From Hypericum androsaemum (Eukaryota; Streptophyta; Magnoliopsida; Malpighiales; Hypericaceae): a stretch of DNA of 64,000 nt. Positions 11,979 to 24,107 of the stretch are shown here, piece after piece. The notes beneath the pieces were generated by a model. The model ran no database searches. It was given only the letters and a program-made list of their open reading frames with translations, and was not told the DNA's origin. The position numbers and the translations under genes are program-made. The stretch spans positions 15,870,228-15,934,227 of the forward strand of contig OZ023184.1 in assembly GCA_963995505.1 (NCBI GenBank), given 5' to 3'. How positions within the stretch are numbered: position 1 is the stretch's first letter; every line of letters starts with the position of its first letter.

Positions 11979-12271
11979 TGTTATGAATTTTATCAGAAAT
12001 AATCAATAGTTACAAGTAGAGAGAGAAAGAGTAAGAGATGAGAATATGAACTTCTCATTAATATATCAAGAATATTATCTAATGGTAATACAATGAGTTC
12101 TATTTATAGGTTAAATGGAGAAGGTGGATGGAGAACATGGAGGAACCCACTAACCCATTAAGCTTGCTTTATGGAGATCATGGAGGAGAATATGGAGAGA
12201 ATCATGGAGGAGAACATGGAGGAAGGAAATGACATCCATAATTAATACATAATACTTCAAAACTATTTCCA
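11979..12271 (-). mobile_element. short LTR-like sequence
   Basis: On the minus strand this 293-bp block begins TGGAAATAG and ends TTCATAACA. It has a CTATAAATAG promoter at about 12112-12121, followed by a pyrimidine-rich R/U5 region, a layout typical of small Copia LTRs. Repeated CATGGAGGAGAA words occur at 12180-12240. The flanking bases do not give a matching target duplication, so its limits are approximate. Confidence 0.45.
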
Positions 12272-12283
12272 GGTGTTTACGTA

Positions 12284-12730
12284 CATGGTTTTAAAAAATA
12301 CGGTCTGACCAGTGGTCTGACCAGTTGAACTGCGAAACGGGCACAAGACCTGGTCATTTTTAGGCTTTCGACCGGGGTCTGTACTAACCGGACCAAATCT
12401 GGTCGGACCAGCCGATTTTGAGATCTATCCTGACCGGTCGAACCCGGTTAGTACAAAAATGGACGAAATTGACTTTTTTTTGGTAGTTTTCGAGGAAAAA
12501 AAATTGATTTGACAAGTTTATAAAGTAATAAATAAATAAATAAGTAGATTTATAGAGAGGAGAGATAAAAAATTAAGTCTACTTTTTTTTATGGAAAATA
12601 AGTATATTTTAACTTACATATATATATTATTTAAAATATTTAAAAATAAAAATATTTTTGGTCCGACCGGCCGACCCGAAAAATGGTAGGAATTCCGGAT
12701 CGTAGCTCCGGGCCGGGTTTTAAAACCATG
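12284..12730. mobile_element. hAT-like non-autonomous transposon, copy 1
   Basis: The 447-bp element has 13-bp perfect terminal inverted repeats, CATGGTTTTAAAA and TTTTAAAACCATG. It is flanked by the exact 8-bp duplication TTTACGTA at 12276-12283 and 12731-12738, which can be read as 10 bp by including the adjoining G and C. Subterminal regions are rich in GGTCCGACC and CCGGTC words on both sides of an AT-rich middle. It has no coding capacity. A related copy is at 33983-34439. The 8-bp target size points to the hAT superfamily. Confidence 0.75.
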
Positions 12731-13033
12731 TTTACGTACATATTATAAGTGGGCGTCAGATGAGCAAAAATAGCACTATTTCTTTTATTTTTTAATAACA
12801 TACCAGCACAAAAAAATGGAATTTGAAATGTCAACTATCACACCTCAATTGGCATTTTTTTCCCAAAAATAAAAAATTGAGTATAACATTGTGAAAAAGG
12901 ATGATTCTCGACTAATATGCTATTTTTTGATATTTTTATTCTACTCTCACAACTATTACACATTTACACTTGTTTTTATTTCTCTCTCTCGGCGGAGGAG
13001 GCAGTGGCAACTCCTTACAACCATTACACATTT

Positions 13034-13080
13034 ATGCCTTTATGATATTCCACCCAAAAAAAAATGCCTTTATGGTATTC
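13034..13080 (+). repeat. A-tailed micro-insertion between direct repeats
   Basis: A 17-bp direct repeat (13034-13050 and 13064-13080, one mismatch, core ATGCCTTTATG) flanks a 13-bp insert, CACCCAAAAAAAA. Its form is that of a target duplication around a retroposon of which only the tail remains. Confidence 0.5.
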
Positions 13081-13156
13081 GAGTTATGGTCGATAAAATT
13101 TCTTCCTTACTACTGGACCAGCACTCGCATAGTGTTGAAACATAATCACGAAAATG

Positions 13157-13190
13157 AGGTGTTATTTTACCGCAAAAAAAGGTGTTATTT
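13157..13190 (+). repeat. A-tailed micro-insertion between direct repeats
   Basis: The exact 11-bp repeat AGGTGTTATTT (13157-13167 and 13180-13190) flanks TACCGCAAAAAA. It lies only 77 bp from the previous example and has the same form. Confidence 0.45.
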
Positions 13191-13717
13191 CTCAAATTAA
13201 AAAAGAGAAAAATTAAAAGCATTTTTTATACCGGACTTAACAATCGGTTTCGGTTGTTTTGTATATAGTTTGTTATACTAGTGCATTCTATAATAAATTT
13301 ATTAATTAAAAAAGAAATATATATTAAAATAGAAAGACTAATAAAAAAGAAGAAATATTCTACAATAATTAATTATGTAAATTAATACGGTCATAAATTA
13401 TGACAATAAATGAGTCGAGACAAGCATTTTCAGCCCATAAAAATTGGTAGAACAAGATTTGAGAATAGTGCTTGAATAAATTTTAATTAATTTTGTCGGA
13501 TCCTTTTTATACTAAACATATTTTAAAAAATTCTTCATATTTTTCTGTTTTATAATTTTTATTGAAGTGAGAATCTCACAAAAAGTTGCTGGAAAAGGAA
13601 TATAATATATAAGCTACTAGCTCCCCCAACTACCCAAAATTTCCCCCCTTTTCCTTTGGATCCTAAAAAATTGATATTTTTCTTCCCCCAAATTTCTTCG
13701 TTACCCTAAAACCGCCA

Positions 13718-16700
13718 ATGTCGAAACCTTGGGGCATCGGCGACTGGGCCGCCGATGTCGAGCGCGAGGAGCGCGAACAGGCCGCCGCCGCCGCAACCGC
13801 CGCCGCTTCCGGCGGCTCCCAGAGCTTCCCCAGCCTCCGTGAGTCCGTCACCACCAAGCCCAAGAAGAAGAAGATGACCCTGACGGAGTTCTACTCCGAG
13901 ACCTCCGCCGGCGCCCGCCCGAAGGGCCTCACCCCCGACGAGATGTTCCTCCTCCCCACCGGCCCTAAGCAGCGCTCCGCCGAGGAAATGGAGCAGGGCC
14001 GCCTCGGCGGCGGCTTCTCCAACTACGGCCGGGGCGGGCCTCGCGGCCGTGACAGGGAGGACTCCGGAGAGGGCGGGGGCCGGAGGCAGTACGGGGGATT
14101 CGACGACGAGCGGCGGGGTCCGTCCTCTAGGGCTTCGGATTATGATCTGCCCTCGCGTGCGGACGAGGTCGATAACTGGGCGACTGCGAAAAAGTCCATG
14201 CCTTTAGCTGATTCGGGCCGCTCTGGGCGGTATGGCGACGGAGGTGGAGGCGGAGGCGGAGGGGGTGGGTTTGGAGGTGGTTCCAGGTCTGATGAGGTGG
14301 ACAACTGGGCTGTCGGGAAGAAGACGGCCCCTCCTCCCTCTAGATCCTCCACTTTTGGGTCGGGGTTTCGTGATTCCTCAGGCGCGGAGGGAGATCGGTG
14401 GTCCAGAGGAGGCGGTGGCGGGTTTGGAGGAAGCGGGGACATCGAGCCCGTTAAGGACAGACCTAGGTTGGTGTTGGATCCACGCAAGGGCGGTTCAGGA
14501 GGGGATTCAGAACCTGTTAGGACCAACAAGCCAAGTCCTTTTGGTGCTGCCAGGCCCAGGGAAGAGGTGTTGGCTGAGAAAGGGTTGGATTGGAAGAAGT
14601 TGGAATCGGAGATTGAAACTAAGAAGAGTATCTCCCAATCAAGCAGGCCGACTAGTGCTCATTCAAGCAGGCCTTCAAGTGCCCATTCTAACAGGTCCGA
14701 AGGGGTACAGCAAGGGTCGTTGGAGAATGTGGTGTCCAAGCCTAAGCCGAAGGTGAATCCGTTCGGCGATGCCAAACCCCGCGAAGTTTTGTTGCAAGAA
14801 AGGGGTCAGGATTGGCGAAAGATTGATCTCGAGTTGGAGCACCGCCGTGTGGAAAGGTGCAGGATAAAACATTTCCCTTGCGAGTTTAAGCACTACAATT
14901 TATTGTGTTTTGAAGTTACTGACTCTCCTTAATCTGGTTAGGCATGCATCATGTATTAGCTTTTTATGAAGTCATGATAACCATGTCTAGGACAAAAGAA
15001 GAAGAGCTAAATTGAGTTTCTGATCACAATTATTAGGTTCCGCCATCCATTTGATTGGCAATATGCCATTTGTTTTATTTCTCTTTACATCACAACAGGA
15101 GGCTAATGCTCTTGACTCTGGGACATATACATATTTATTCATGTTAGATGTGCCTTCTTACAGCTATTCTTAGTTTTGATTTGATGTGCAACATGGATGG
15201 ACCTTAGAAGATGTGTAGAATGGAGGAAAAGACAATAGATAGAGAAGGTCACCTCACATTGTGCTAATGCTGGCAATTATGATAAATCAGCTTGTGGCTC
15301 TTTAACCTCTCTTCTCAGAGCGCCGAGTTTGTTAGGGTTCATATTTTAACGCACCATTAGATATGGCAAGTTAGTACTGCTGCTAGATCTGAATGAGTAT
15401 CTGCTTGGGCTGCTTTCTTTGTTCTTCTTCTAGTTAACTTTCTGTTATCTTTAGGGTGCCCAAATTTCCTTTTATGGGTATTGCAGTTTGCTGCTGTACT
15501 CAGAGGGCCATGCTTATGACTAGTACTGGAACAACATGAAAGTTGTGATTCCCCTATCTTTAGATGGGAACCCTGGCGTTCTGTTTACTTAAACTCTTGA
15601 ATCTGGGCATCTTCAGGATCATGTCATTGGACATCTGGTTCTTGCTTTTTCTTTGTGGCGTGGCAACTGGTACGATACCAGTAAGTTTGAGAGTTTTGGG
15701 CCACTTGCATCGATATATATGTGCCTACTTAAATACCAATATCTGGATGATGTTCTTAGTTCTCTGCTTTCTTGTCTCACCATGTTGTTCCCCAGTTCTA
15801 CTGGGACTTATTTTTCACTTTATTGGTATAGCTCTTTCACTTGTGTGATTCATGAATACTTAGTTTCACGAAATACTGGTTCTGGTTTTTGATGATAATT
15901 GTTATTCAGGCCTGAGACAGAGGAAGAGAAGTCCTTGAAAGAAGAAATAAATCACCTGAAGCAGGACTTGCAGAAAGAATCAGCTCCAAAAGAGGGCATT
16001 GAGTCTGCACAAGCTTCAGGTGGAACTCAGTTATTGGACACAATAGCTGAGAAAGAGAAGGAACTGGAAACACTTATCCGAGATTTGGATAACAAGGTTC
16101 GATTTGGGCCGCCAAAAGTTTTTGAAAGACCTGGTTCTGGGGCAGGCAGGTCAGCTGGTTTTCCTGAGAGACCACCCTCTCAATCTGGTTCAGTTGACGA
16201 GTCTAGAAGCATGGAGTTTGCAGATAGGCCTAGGTCTCGTGGAAGACCAGAAACTTGGTCTAGGCCAAGTGATGAAAGAAGATCTTTTCATGGTAGCCGG
16301 GACAGAGGATTTTTAGGTAGCAGGGAATTTGACAGGTAAACGTGCACAAGAGCATGCTCTTCCCTACATTTGTGCTTATTTCATTTGCTACCTTTTTTCT
16401 GGAAGCAACCCATGTTTCCATAAATTCTCAAATCATTTGTTTCAGGATCAAGGACCATGTTTTTTTTATTGACTATTCGTTGTGTACAAAGTAAAGTTTC
16501 TTTCTTATATAATATGCTACCAAAAAGCACTCAGTTATGCAAGGGTATTGTTGTTGCCTGTTGCCTGTGCCCCTATTTATGAAGGATAGAGAAATTTTGG
16601 TTTGCTCTGCATTTGTTACTTAATGAGCAGAGATGACTGAAAGAATTCCACTAATTCATAAAACACCATTTTCTGTTGATAACTTGGGCATATGACGCGT

Positions 16701-17281
16701 TACTAGGAAGCTTCTTAGCAAAATATGGATGCCTCACTAGGAAGCTTGCCGAGAGTTAATTTGCATGTTCAATAATTTCCCTGGGTCAATTGTTTGGTCA
16801 GTTGGGCTTCTGGATTTCATTTACTTGCATCAAAATGCCTATAAACAAAGATTTTGGAAGAGAATGTTTTGAATTATTAAGAAAAACCGTTTGTAATGGA
16901 CTGAAATGACAACTACTATCCTTTGTTTGAGACGTTTACGAAAAGTCATCATGAATATAGAGATGTTAGTTCAAACACATTGCTTGTTGCAGATTCCGGA
17001 ATTTCACTTGTGCTTAAAGCATACGGTGTCTTTCAAATTTAGTGTTTGGATTCGGGGCATGCCTCTTCATGGTTTTGTTTGAAGTACTTTCTTGTATGAT
17101 TGTCATACCTTATAGGTTTTCCTAGAAAAGATTTAATCTTGGATAACTATAGGTTCCGTCATCTGCGAAGAGACTAGCTATCAATAGCCGATTGAGATTG
17201 ACTAGCTCTTGTGATTTGTATGGCTATGGCAATCACACATGTTCTCTGTTTGGCAGGCCGAGGTCAAGGGGGGGATGGTGA
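13718..17281 (+). CDS. eIF4B: eukaryotic translation initiation factor 4B (plant type)
   Basis: Three exons, 13718-14856, 15910-16335 and 17257-17281, give 529 residues, the usual size of plant eIF4B. The start MSKPWGIGDWAADVERE is the conserved plant eIF4B N-terminus. Next come MTLTEFYSE, two SR(A/S)DEVDNWA repeats near residues 148 and 189, Gly/Arg-rich tracts, and two copies of a PFG-A-PRE-L-E-G-DW+K motif in the C-terminal half of exon 1. Exon 2 encodes a helical acidic/basic stretch. eIF4B is a cytosolic RNA-binding cofactor that stimulates eIF4A/eIF4F unwinding and binds PABP. Exon 1 is GC-rich and the two introns are long and AT-rich. The last exon encodes only RPRSRGGW and is easy to miss. 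Confidence 0.95.
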
Positions 17282-18397
17282 GCAACCTGCAACGAGGATG
17301 CATCGAGTTTTTCCCCCGAAGGTTTTGGCGAGCGCAACCTAATAATAGTCTTGTCTCTTGTTTTCCTTTTTCCATCTTTTGATTCTCTTGATTTCGGCTC
17401 TGAGGAAAAGAGCATGGATTTTTGAGGGGTGCCTAGCATTGGTTTAAAGATTCCAGTAGTATAAATTGTCGAAAAACTTAACGATATGTAAACTTGCAAA
17501 ACCTCCCGACTGATGTTGTTTCTTTCCGTTTTTGTTTCTGAGGAAAGAGCATTCCTTTTATTGTTGTTAGGACTCCAGTTTGATTCAACACTATTGGGAT
17601 AAGCAGCTGGGTCTATCTTGTGGAATTTGTGATATACATTTAGTTTCAATTCTGCTGTGTAGGGCTTTCCCATTTTGTACTTAGTTGACTGTTGCTATTT
17701 GTTGTTAATGTTAGTTCAATCTTCTTTCTCTGCAATTGTCTAATGCGTCTTCTTCTATGATCAGTTCTCGATCGATTTCCTGCAATTTTCTTCTTTAATG
17801 TGCAGTTCAAATTATGAACTTCCTCACCTTGTTGGCATTTTCCTAAATTTTTTATTTCTGTAGGGAGAAGGGTTCTTAAGTTGAACACACCATCAAGTTC
17901 TCAAGTATTTTCTGGCTGTACGTCTACCAGATAGCATATTCAATTTAGTTAGTAGTATATTAACAAAGATATTTCAAGTTCGAGCAATGAAAAACACAAT
18001 ACCGGACTATATTGGTTGTAATGATCGTCGCCCTTGTTTCACAAGGAGATGAACATGGTATACCATGCGGTGGACACTAATACACTCGCACAAATACACA
18101 ATTTTCAACATATTATAAGTTTGCCAAAAATTGATTATTGCTATGAGTTACCCACTAAACATTCTAAGTTTCTAACACTCGCTGCAAAAGTAAACATAAA
18201 AATTAAATTGAAGGAATCCACTATTTTTAAAGAACAACTATATTTGAAAGATGGTTGTCCATGTTTCTTTACTGAACGGATTTTCAGAATGTTTAGGGAT
18301 ATCCAAAAAGAGTAAAAATCCATTCGGTTATGATTCGGCCTTTATCTAACGAAAATAATTATTATCGGAATCTTATCCAAATGCACCTTTTACAGAA
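17282..18397. other. 3' UTR and intergenic DNA
   Basis: The first 400-500 bp read like the eIF4B 3' UTR (T-rich). The rest is AT-rich. A 93-codon frame starting at 18034 has no recognisable content and I do not call it. No transposon ends were recognised. Confidence 0.4.
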
Positions 18398-18405
18398 TAT
18401 AAATA
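18398..18405 (+). promoter_or_regulatory. TATA box of the GDSL lipase gene
   Basis: TATAAATA lies 94 bp upstream of the ATG at 18492, with no competing ATG in good context between them. Confidence 0.55.
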
Positions 18406-18491
18406 ACATCGAGGTTCTGGTTTTAACCAATCATTTTCCCTCAGCAAGAAGCCACTCTCTAGCTCTGTTCTTTTTCTCCTATTGCTTAATA

Positions 18492-21233
18492 ATGGGATCC
18501 AATCCTGCAATAGTCCTCTTATGTTTTATGGCAGTAACTCTGATTGGTCAACGCCCTTCGACGGGAGTGGCCGCGTCTCGCTGCCACTTCCCGGCGGTGT
18601 ACAACTTCGGAGACTCGAACTCCGACACCGGCGGACTATCCGCAGTGTTTGGGCAGGCTCACGCCCCCGCCGGCGAGACGTTCTTCCATGCCCCGGTTGG
18701 ACGCTACTCTGATGGTCGCCTCATTATTGATTTTATTGGTACGCTCTCTTATCTATTACTATTCTTAGTTGAACATGTTCCATAGACAAAATAAGGGAAA
18801 AATTTATTTTAGTAACCTATGATATCGCGCAAAATCACTTTAGTATCCTGTAGTAAAAAATCTATCAATCGAATCAAATCGCGGCCAATTAACATCACTA
18901 AGGTCCAGATACAAGGGTACTAAAGTGATGTTAACCGCAACTGACCCTGGACCTAAATGATGTTAATTGGTTGCGGTTTGACTCGATTGATGAATTTTTT
19001 ACCACAGGGTACTAAAGTAATTTTAGGCTATATTATGGTCTACTAAAGTAGACTTTTTCCTAAAATCTTATGTAACTTTGAATTAGTTGTAAAACCATAT
19101 TATAATTTGTGTTCGAGATAGAAGTAGTATGAAACTTAAATTTCATTAAAGAGTTTCTAAATTCAAGCTTGGAAAAAAAATCATAGACTAACTTTAATTC
19201 TAGATGTCATGCCACCTCCGGCCTTTTAAATTTCCGTAGTTAATCTATAATACTCACTTATAAAAACGCGATTCTTTCGGAAACTATAGAACCTATTATT
19301 TCTTCATTCGAGAGTATATAAACAACGAGAATGATATAGAGAACATATTTTTTTTTCCTTATGAGCAATTATTTCTAAGCAAATTTTTTATATTATCTCG
19401 AACACTTATTAAACTAACTAATTTGAATCGTTATGATTTTCAACTAAATTTTTGAGTCACGTGAAGCAAAAGACAGATGGGACAATAAAATCACTGTCCA
19501 AAGCCCCTCTTGGAAATCAGTAGTTAAAGCATCTTTTCGGGTCCACCGACACCTGCACAACTTTACCTTTATAATTAGAGAATAATTTTATAATTTCCTA
19601 ATTGCCCCTCATTTCGAAGCTGTCATCAATTATAATTTATTTTGTTGCCAAAGATTCTGGCAGGAGAACAATATCCCTGAGGGAATTTCTGCCGAATATT
19701 TATAACAAATTTTGGTTAAAAAAATTTAAGAATAATAAATACATTTTCCCTCGAGGATTGAACTTTCGATCTTTGCCTACGGAATAATCTCCTGAATATT
19801 AAGTTGCAAGTATTGATTAATCCAAAAATAATACTTCGAAAATTTCCATCAAGAAATTTTGTTCAAAATACATTTTTTTATTCAATTTTCATTTTTTGTT
19901 GTTGGTGGTAGCGGAGAAACTTGGATTGCCATTTTTGAGCGGGTACTTGGACTCAATTGGGAGCAATTTCTCGCATGGAGCCAACTACGCTACGGCCGGA
20001 TCAACCATTAGACCTCAGAATACAACTCTTCATCAAAGCGGATTCAGCCCCATTTCCTTGGACGTCCAATGGGTCCAATACAACCAATTTTTCAACAGGT
20101 CTCAACTTGCCCGAACCCGAGGCAAGTATCGATCTGACTCAAGTGGTAAAAGAACATGATCGAGTTTTAGAGTCGTGCTTCGAGATAGAATAATTTATGG
20201 GTTTAATGCAGGTGGAGTATTTGAGCAGCTGCTACCTAAATTGGAAGATTTCTCTCGTGCTTTGTACACATTTGACATTGGTCAAAATGACCTTACGGCT
20301 GCGTATTTCTCGAACATGTCCACAAGTGAAGTACTTGCCCAAGTGCCAGACATACTAGGCCAGTTGAAGAACACTATCTCGGTAATAAACTGAATTGTGT
20401 AAACGGGTTGCCAAAACGAGAATTACGAAAATGAGTCGTTCCTCTAAATTATCAAACACCAAAGACGTCCCGCAACTAATCTGTATTTAGCTCATGCCAT
20501 AATGCACTTGTTCCGACATGAGCTCAAATACACGCTACTAGCGGTACGCCTTTGATGTTTGGTACTTTTGAGACGACCCCGTTTTCGCAATTCTTGCCTC
20601 ACCCCTAGACAATTTTGCTGACCGCATTTGGATCTTGGACAGTACGTGTATGGGCAAGGTGGGAGGTACTTCTGGATCCACAATACGGGTCCGTTCGGGT
20701 GCCTGCCCTATGTCCTAGAACGGATCCCTCTTTTAGCTTCCCAAGTGGACGAGGCTGGATGTGGGACCCCCTTCAATGGAGTGGCTCAGTATTTCAACAG
20801 AGGCTTAAAAAAGGTCGTGGAGGAATTGAGGAAGGAGCTTCCCGATGCTGCGTTGACTTACGTTGACGTGTACGCGGTCAAATACAACCTCATTAGCCAT
20901 GCAAGAAAATACGGTACGTACTAATATTCGAAGTCGAGTATTTTTAAAGTCGTGTTGACGATGTTTCGGATTAATGTAGGGTTTACCGAGTCGTTAAGAG
21001 CTTGTTGCGGGTATGGAGGGAAGTACAACTACAACAAGGACATCGGGTGCGGAGGGAAGATGGTGAAGAACGGGCGACAGGTCGTCGCTGCGTCTTGCAA
21101 GCGTCCGGATAAGCACATCATCTGGGACGGGGTCCACTTCACAGAGGCAGGCAACAAGTGGATCTTTGACCAGATTGCCGATGGATCCTTCTCGGATCCG
21201 CCTGTCCCATTGACTATGGCCTGCCACCACTAG
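18492..21233 (+). CDS. GDSL esterase/lipase (SGNH hydrolase, ENOD8/fucosidase-like clade)
   Basis: Exons 18492-18738, 19912-20121, 20212-20381, 20643-20913 and 20980-21233 give 383 residues. A signal peptide occupies about the first 28 residues, so the enzyme should be secreted to the cell wall. SGNH blocks are present: GDSNSDT with the catalytic Ser at residue 42, the Gly block in [20 protein letters not shown] with the Asn, and [10 protein letters not shown] with Asp 349 and His 352. The [17 protein letters not shown] stretch and the closing ACC/GCGG cysteines match the plant clade that includes ENOD8 and proteins annotated as alpha-L-fucosidase 3. These act as esterases on acyl or acetyl groups; the substrate is unknown here. 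The second intron uses a GC donor (AG/GCAAGT at 20120-20127). Intron 1 carries a Mutator-like element. Confidence 0.92.
18795..19060. mobile_element. Mutator-like foldback MITE (copy a) in GDSL intron 1
   Basis: This 266-bp palindromic element starts GGGAAAAATTTATTTTAG and ends in the near-complement CTAAAGTAGACTTTTTCC. Subterminal words (CACTTTAGTA..CCTGTAG, GGTACTAAAGTAATTTTAG, CAATCGAATCAAA, TTTGACTCGATTG) are shared with the elements at 28392 and 59465. The arms nearly meet, with little internal sequence. Flanking 9-mers ACAAAATAA and TAAAATCTT do not match, so this is an older copy. Confidence 0.7.
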
Positions 21234-22334
21234 CAGCAATTTGATGGTTTCGATTATTAGTAGCTTCCTGTTTTATTATTGTTGGTATGGTTGGCATTTG
21301 TAAATAAGTGGTTATTAATATCGGTAACCGTCCGGTATAAAATATTCGTTCACAGAGTTATGCATGATGTCGGTGTAACAAAATTTCAAATAACAATATT
21401 TTTGAGCTAAATATTTTTAATTATGTTAGAATTTTTATATTTACATCAAATTTTTTTGTCGGAGCTATTTCTCATACGAAGATTATTGAGCTAGAATTTG
21501 CACGATGTTAGTTGTGTGAAGATATTGGGTTAATGAGTCAAATTGGTGTAATACCATACTAGAGTATTTAAGTTTTTCTTCTTGTGCTAGTTTAGTGCTT
21601 TTGTGGTCCATCTTGGCTCAAATTTGAATTTGAGAGAGGTTCTTAATTTTTTTTGGTGAGATTTAAATTGTTTCTACAATTTCGGATCTTAGACAGTCAT
21701 GAGATTCGATCCAAAGAATAACATGAATACCGAAGGACAATTACTCTAACAACACAAAGGTATAACAATAAATAAAAATTTACGGTTCAATTTAATTCTG
21801 AAAAAAATTAGTTAGACACATTAACACTAGGAAAGCAAAATCCACGTCAGGCAACGTTAGTGATCCAATCTGGCTTGCCAATTATTGTCAATCAATGACC
21901 AGCTCCCAGCTCTGGTTGGTCCCATATGCTTCATAACATTTTTGCCAAACTCTCACTTTCCCTTCTCTGTAAGAACTCCAATCCAAAATGAGCATCTAAG
22001 GGATGTTTACCCTATTCCATTCATTGATTGATTTCACCTTCTCACAAAAGACAGTTAAATTGCAACTGTTTTCTTTTCTAGGTGCCTTGTACAAATTTCT
22101 TATTTCATTAATAAAATTTCTCAACTTATCCCAAAAAAAAAACTAAAAAAACAGTTAAATTGCAAAGTGGACCTGTAACATTTTTTGTCCAAATTTGGAA
22201 CACTGGTTGATCAACGAATCCAACTTCTTCGAATCAGTAGGACAACAAAACTTGCAAAGTTTTTTGTATTTCTGATTGAAGTAGAACAATTCTTATCGAT
22301 TGATCTACGTGTTCGGTAGTTCGGATGTGTAACT
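21234..22334. other. intergenic region between convergent genes
   Basis: AT-rich DNA contains the 3' UTRs of the GDSL gene (+) and the DUF868 gene (-). The LINE-tail insertion at 22051-22165 is the only structured element seen. Confidence 0.4.
22051..22165 (+). mobile_element. truncated LINE/SINE 3' tail with target duplication
   Basis: The exact 15-bp repeat ACAGTTAAATTGCAA (22051-22065 and 22151-22165) flanks an 85-bp insert. The insert ends CAACTTATCCC followed by an A-rich tail. This is the structure of a 5'-truncated target-primed retroposition. Confidence 0.7.
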
Positions 22335-23282
22335 TTAGTCTACCATCCAAACATAAAGAAACAAGCAAAAACTTGATGACCCACCAGGTTTATTATCTTC
22401 ATCATCATCATCTAGCAACCTGCCATGATCCATCTTCTCCTGATTCATCAACGGAAGCGAACACTGCGGATATGATGGCATTGGAGCTGTCCTGAACACG
22501 AACAGACCGTACCTCGGACCGCTATCGAACAGCCAAGCATGGACATCCCAGCAGACTTCAACTCTGGTACTTCTACTGCTGCTGTCACTTACTTGGAAGG
22601 AATTGTTCCCTCTGAACTTCCACTGCAAATGGCTAACTTGGATGACTACTGTTCCATCAACTGCTATCTCTAACCGAGGATCGGAATCCGAATGGGATAG
22701 GCTGCCGCTACATCGGATTGAGACCTCCTGAGACTTTCCTCTGTCATGGAACTTGATCCTGGTGATGAACTTCTTCTTACCAAACACATGCTCGGTCCTC
22801 GAAACGAGCATTGGATCGATCAGCGCGGGCCTGCACCCCGTCTTCCTGTATGCATCTTTCCTTAGATCACCGACGACCAAAGCAACTTCCTCGTCGCAGG
22901 CTACAGCTAGGTAGTAATCCGAGCTTGGCTCGGCCTCTCCGGTGAATTTCGCAGCTTGGAAGTCCCACACAATGTCAACAACCTTGCCATCTATAGAGAA
23001 CTTCTTGGATCCCTGCTTCCTCCAAAAGGACCAGGGCTTGAGCTCGATCTTGCACCCGAAATTCTCCTCTGATCCGCCCGCTGCTTCGATGCGGATCGAG
23101 AAGGTTTGCAGCAGCAAGTTCTTGCACCACGCTATGGTGATCAAACGACTGTGGCCTGCCAACTTTGTGCGGTAGACGGATTTGGACACGCACTGGCCCG
23201 ACTTTGCCGCCGCGGCTGAAGGTTCGTCCTTTTGCCTCGACGTGGGCGCGAAGCAAGCGGGAATTACCAACGAATCGTGCAT
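22335..23282 (-). CDS. DUF868 family protein
   Basis: An intronless frame of 315 residues begins MHDSLVIPACFAP. The frame is open 33 bp further upstream, but the only candidate there is a TTG, so I take the ATG at 23282. DUF868 (PF05910) features are visible: SVYRTKLAGHSRLITIAWCKNL, KPWSFWRKQGSKKF with VVDIVWDFQAAKF, DYYLAVACDEEVALVVGD, EHVFGKKKFITRIKF and LQWKFRGN. The fold is a plant-specific beta-rich domain of unknown biochemical role. The protein lacks a signal peptide or membrane segment and should be soluble. The C-terminus after the domain is acidic (LLDDDDEDNK) and ends in a hydrophobic tail. Confidence 0.9.
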   Translation of the reverse strand: MHDSLVIPACFAPTSRQKDEPSAAAAKSGQCVSKSVYRTKLAGHSRLITIAWCKNLLLQTFSIRIEAAGGSEENFGCKIELKPWSFWRKQGSKKFSIDGKVVDIVWDFQAAKFTGEAEPSSDYYLAVACDEEVALVVGDLRKDAYRKTGCRPALIDPMLVSRTEHVFGKKKFITRIKFHDRGKSQEVSIRCSGSLSHSDSDPRLEIAVDGTVVIQVSHLQWKFRGNNSFQVSDSSSRSTRVEVCWDVHAWLFDSGPRYGLFVFRTAPMPSYPQCSLPLMNQEKMDHGRLLDDDDEDNKPGGSSSFCLFLYVWMVD

Positions 23283-23401
23283 TGCTTTGCAATTAGCCCT
23301 CGAGTTCTGGCTCAAGTGGTAAAAGACGAGGTCGAAATTTGGGACCAGGATGGATATTTTGTACGCGTCTAGCCCTTGGGGTTGAAGAATGCAGAGCGGT
23401 G

Positions 23402-23410
23402 TTTATATAT
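23402..23410 (-). promoter_or_regulatory. TATA box of the DUF868 gene
   Basis: On the minus strand this reads ATATATAAA, 120 bp upstream of the ATG at 23282. Confidence 0.45.
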
Positions 23411-24054
23411 GTGATGCCGGCGCATCCGAGCAATTTGAATTCTAGTAGAATTATGAATTATTTCTTTCATTAGGAGTCCGTCTTGTTTAGGAGTTAATTC
23501 GCTTTAATTACTTAATTTATTTATTATTAGGTTCTAGAGTTCTTGTTCTATTAGGGTGCATTTGAAACATATCTAGATAGACTTAGAGAAATAGGACATA
23601 ACATAACTGGACTGATAATCTATTCTGATTATTTTTTCTATTGTTTGATAATACGAGTACATTCGGTACTAAACTTGTTTACCAAAAAAAATACTGAATA
23701 TAATAAAAAACGGAAAGACTTATCATGAAAAATAAAATACAATGATTAATTATGTAAGTTTAATATGACAACAAATTAGGATAGTAAATGTATCATAGGA
23801 CAAAATTGTTGAACCAATAAAAATAGTTGAGATTGGAAATAGAGGTTGGACAAGTTTTAATTTGTGCAATGCAACCTGTTTTTTTCACCAAATATGGTAT
23901 AGCAATAGAACAAAAAATATTTTCCAGTCATGTCCGATTCATATAAACCTATTTATGTTATTTTATTATATTGAATGTTTTAGCCTATTATAAAACAGTT
24001 TTAATTCCTTAAGCTAATATTGAGAATTGATATTATGAAAATATTTATTTAGGC

Positions 24055-24107
24055 ATGATTTATCTCTATCTTTTATTTTTTGAGGGTAATGATTTATCTC
24101 TATCTTT
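24055..24107 (-). repeat. A-tailed micro-insertion (minus orientation)
   Basis: The exact 19-bp repeat at 24055-24073 and 24089-24107 (ATGATTTATCTCTATCTTT) flanks a 15-bp insert. On the minus strand the insert reads TACCCTCAAAAAATA, a stub plus A-tail. Confidence 0.5.

Larger units (their letters stand above)
12739..13717. other. AT-rich intergenic DNA upstream of eIF4B
   Basis: No coding sequence was recognised. The region carries two micro-insertions listed separately and, at about 13310-13500, an AT-rich block resembling one at 23700-23900. Near the gene, ACCCTAAAA at 13703-13711 is a telo-box-like element, common upstream of translation-machinery genes in plants. Confidence 0.45.

Noticed and set aside
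14140..14756. Long frames on both strands overlapping eIF4B exon 1
   Set aside because: Shadows of a GC-rich, Gly-rich exon; the eIF4B frame is the one with family conservation.
18034..18315. 93-codon frame between eIF4B and the GDSL gene
   Set aside because: No family features, no TATA box at a suitable distance, and AT-rich composition like the surrounding intergenic DNA.
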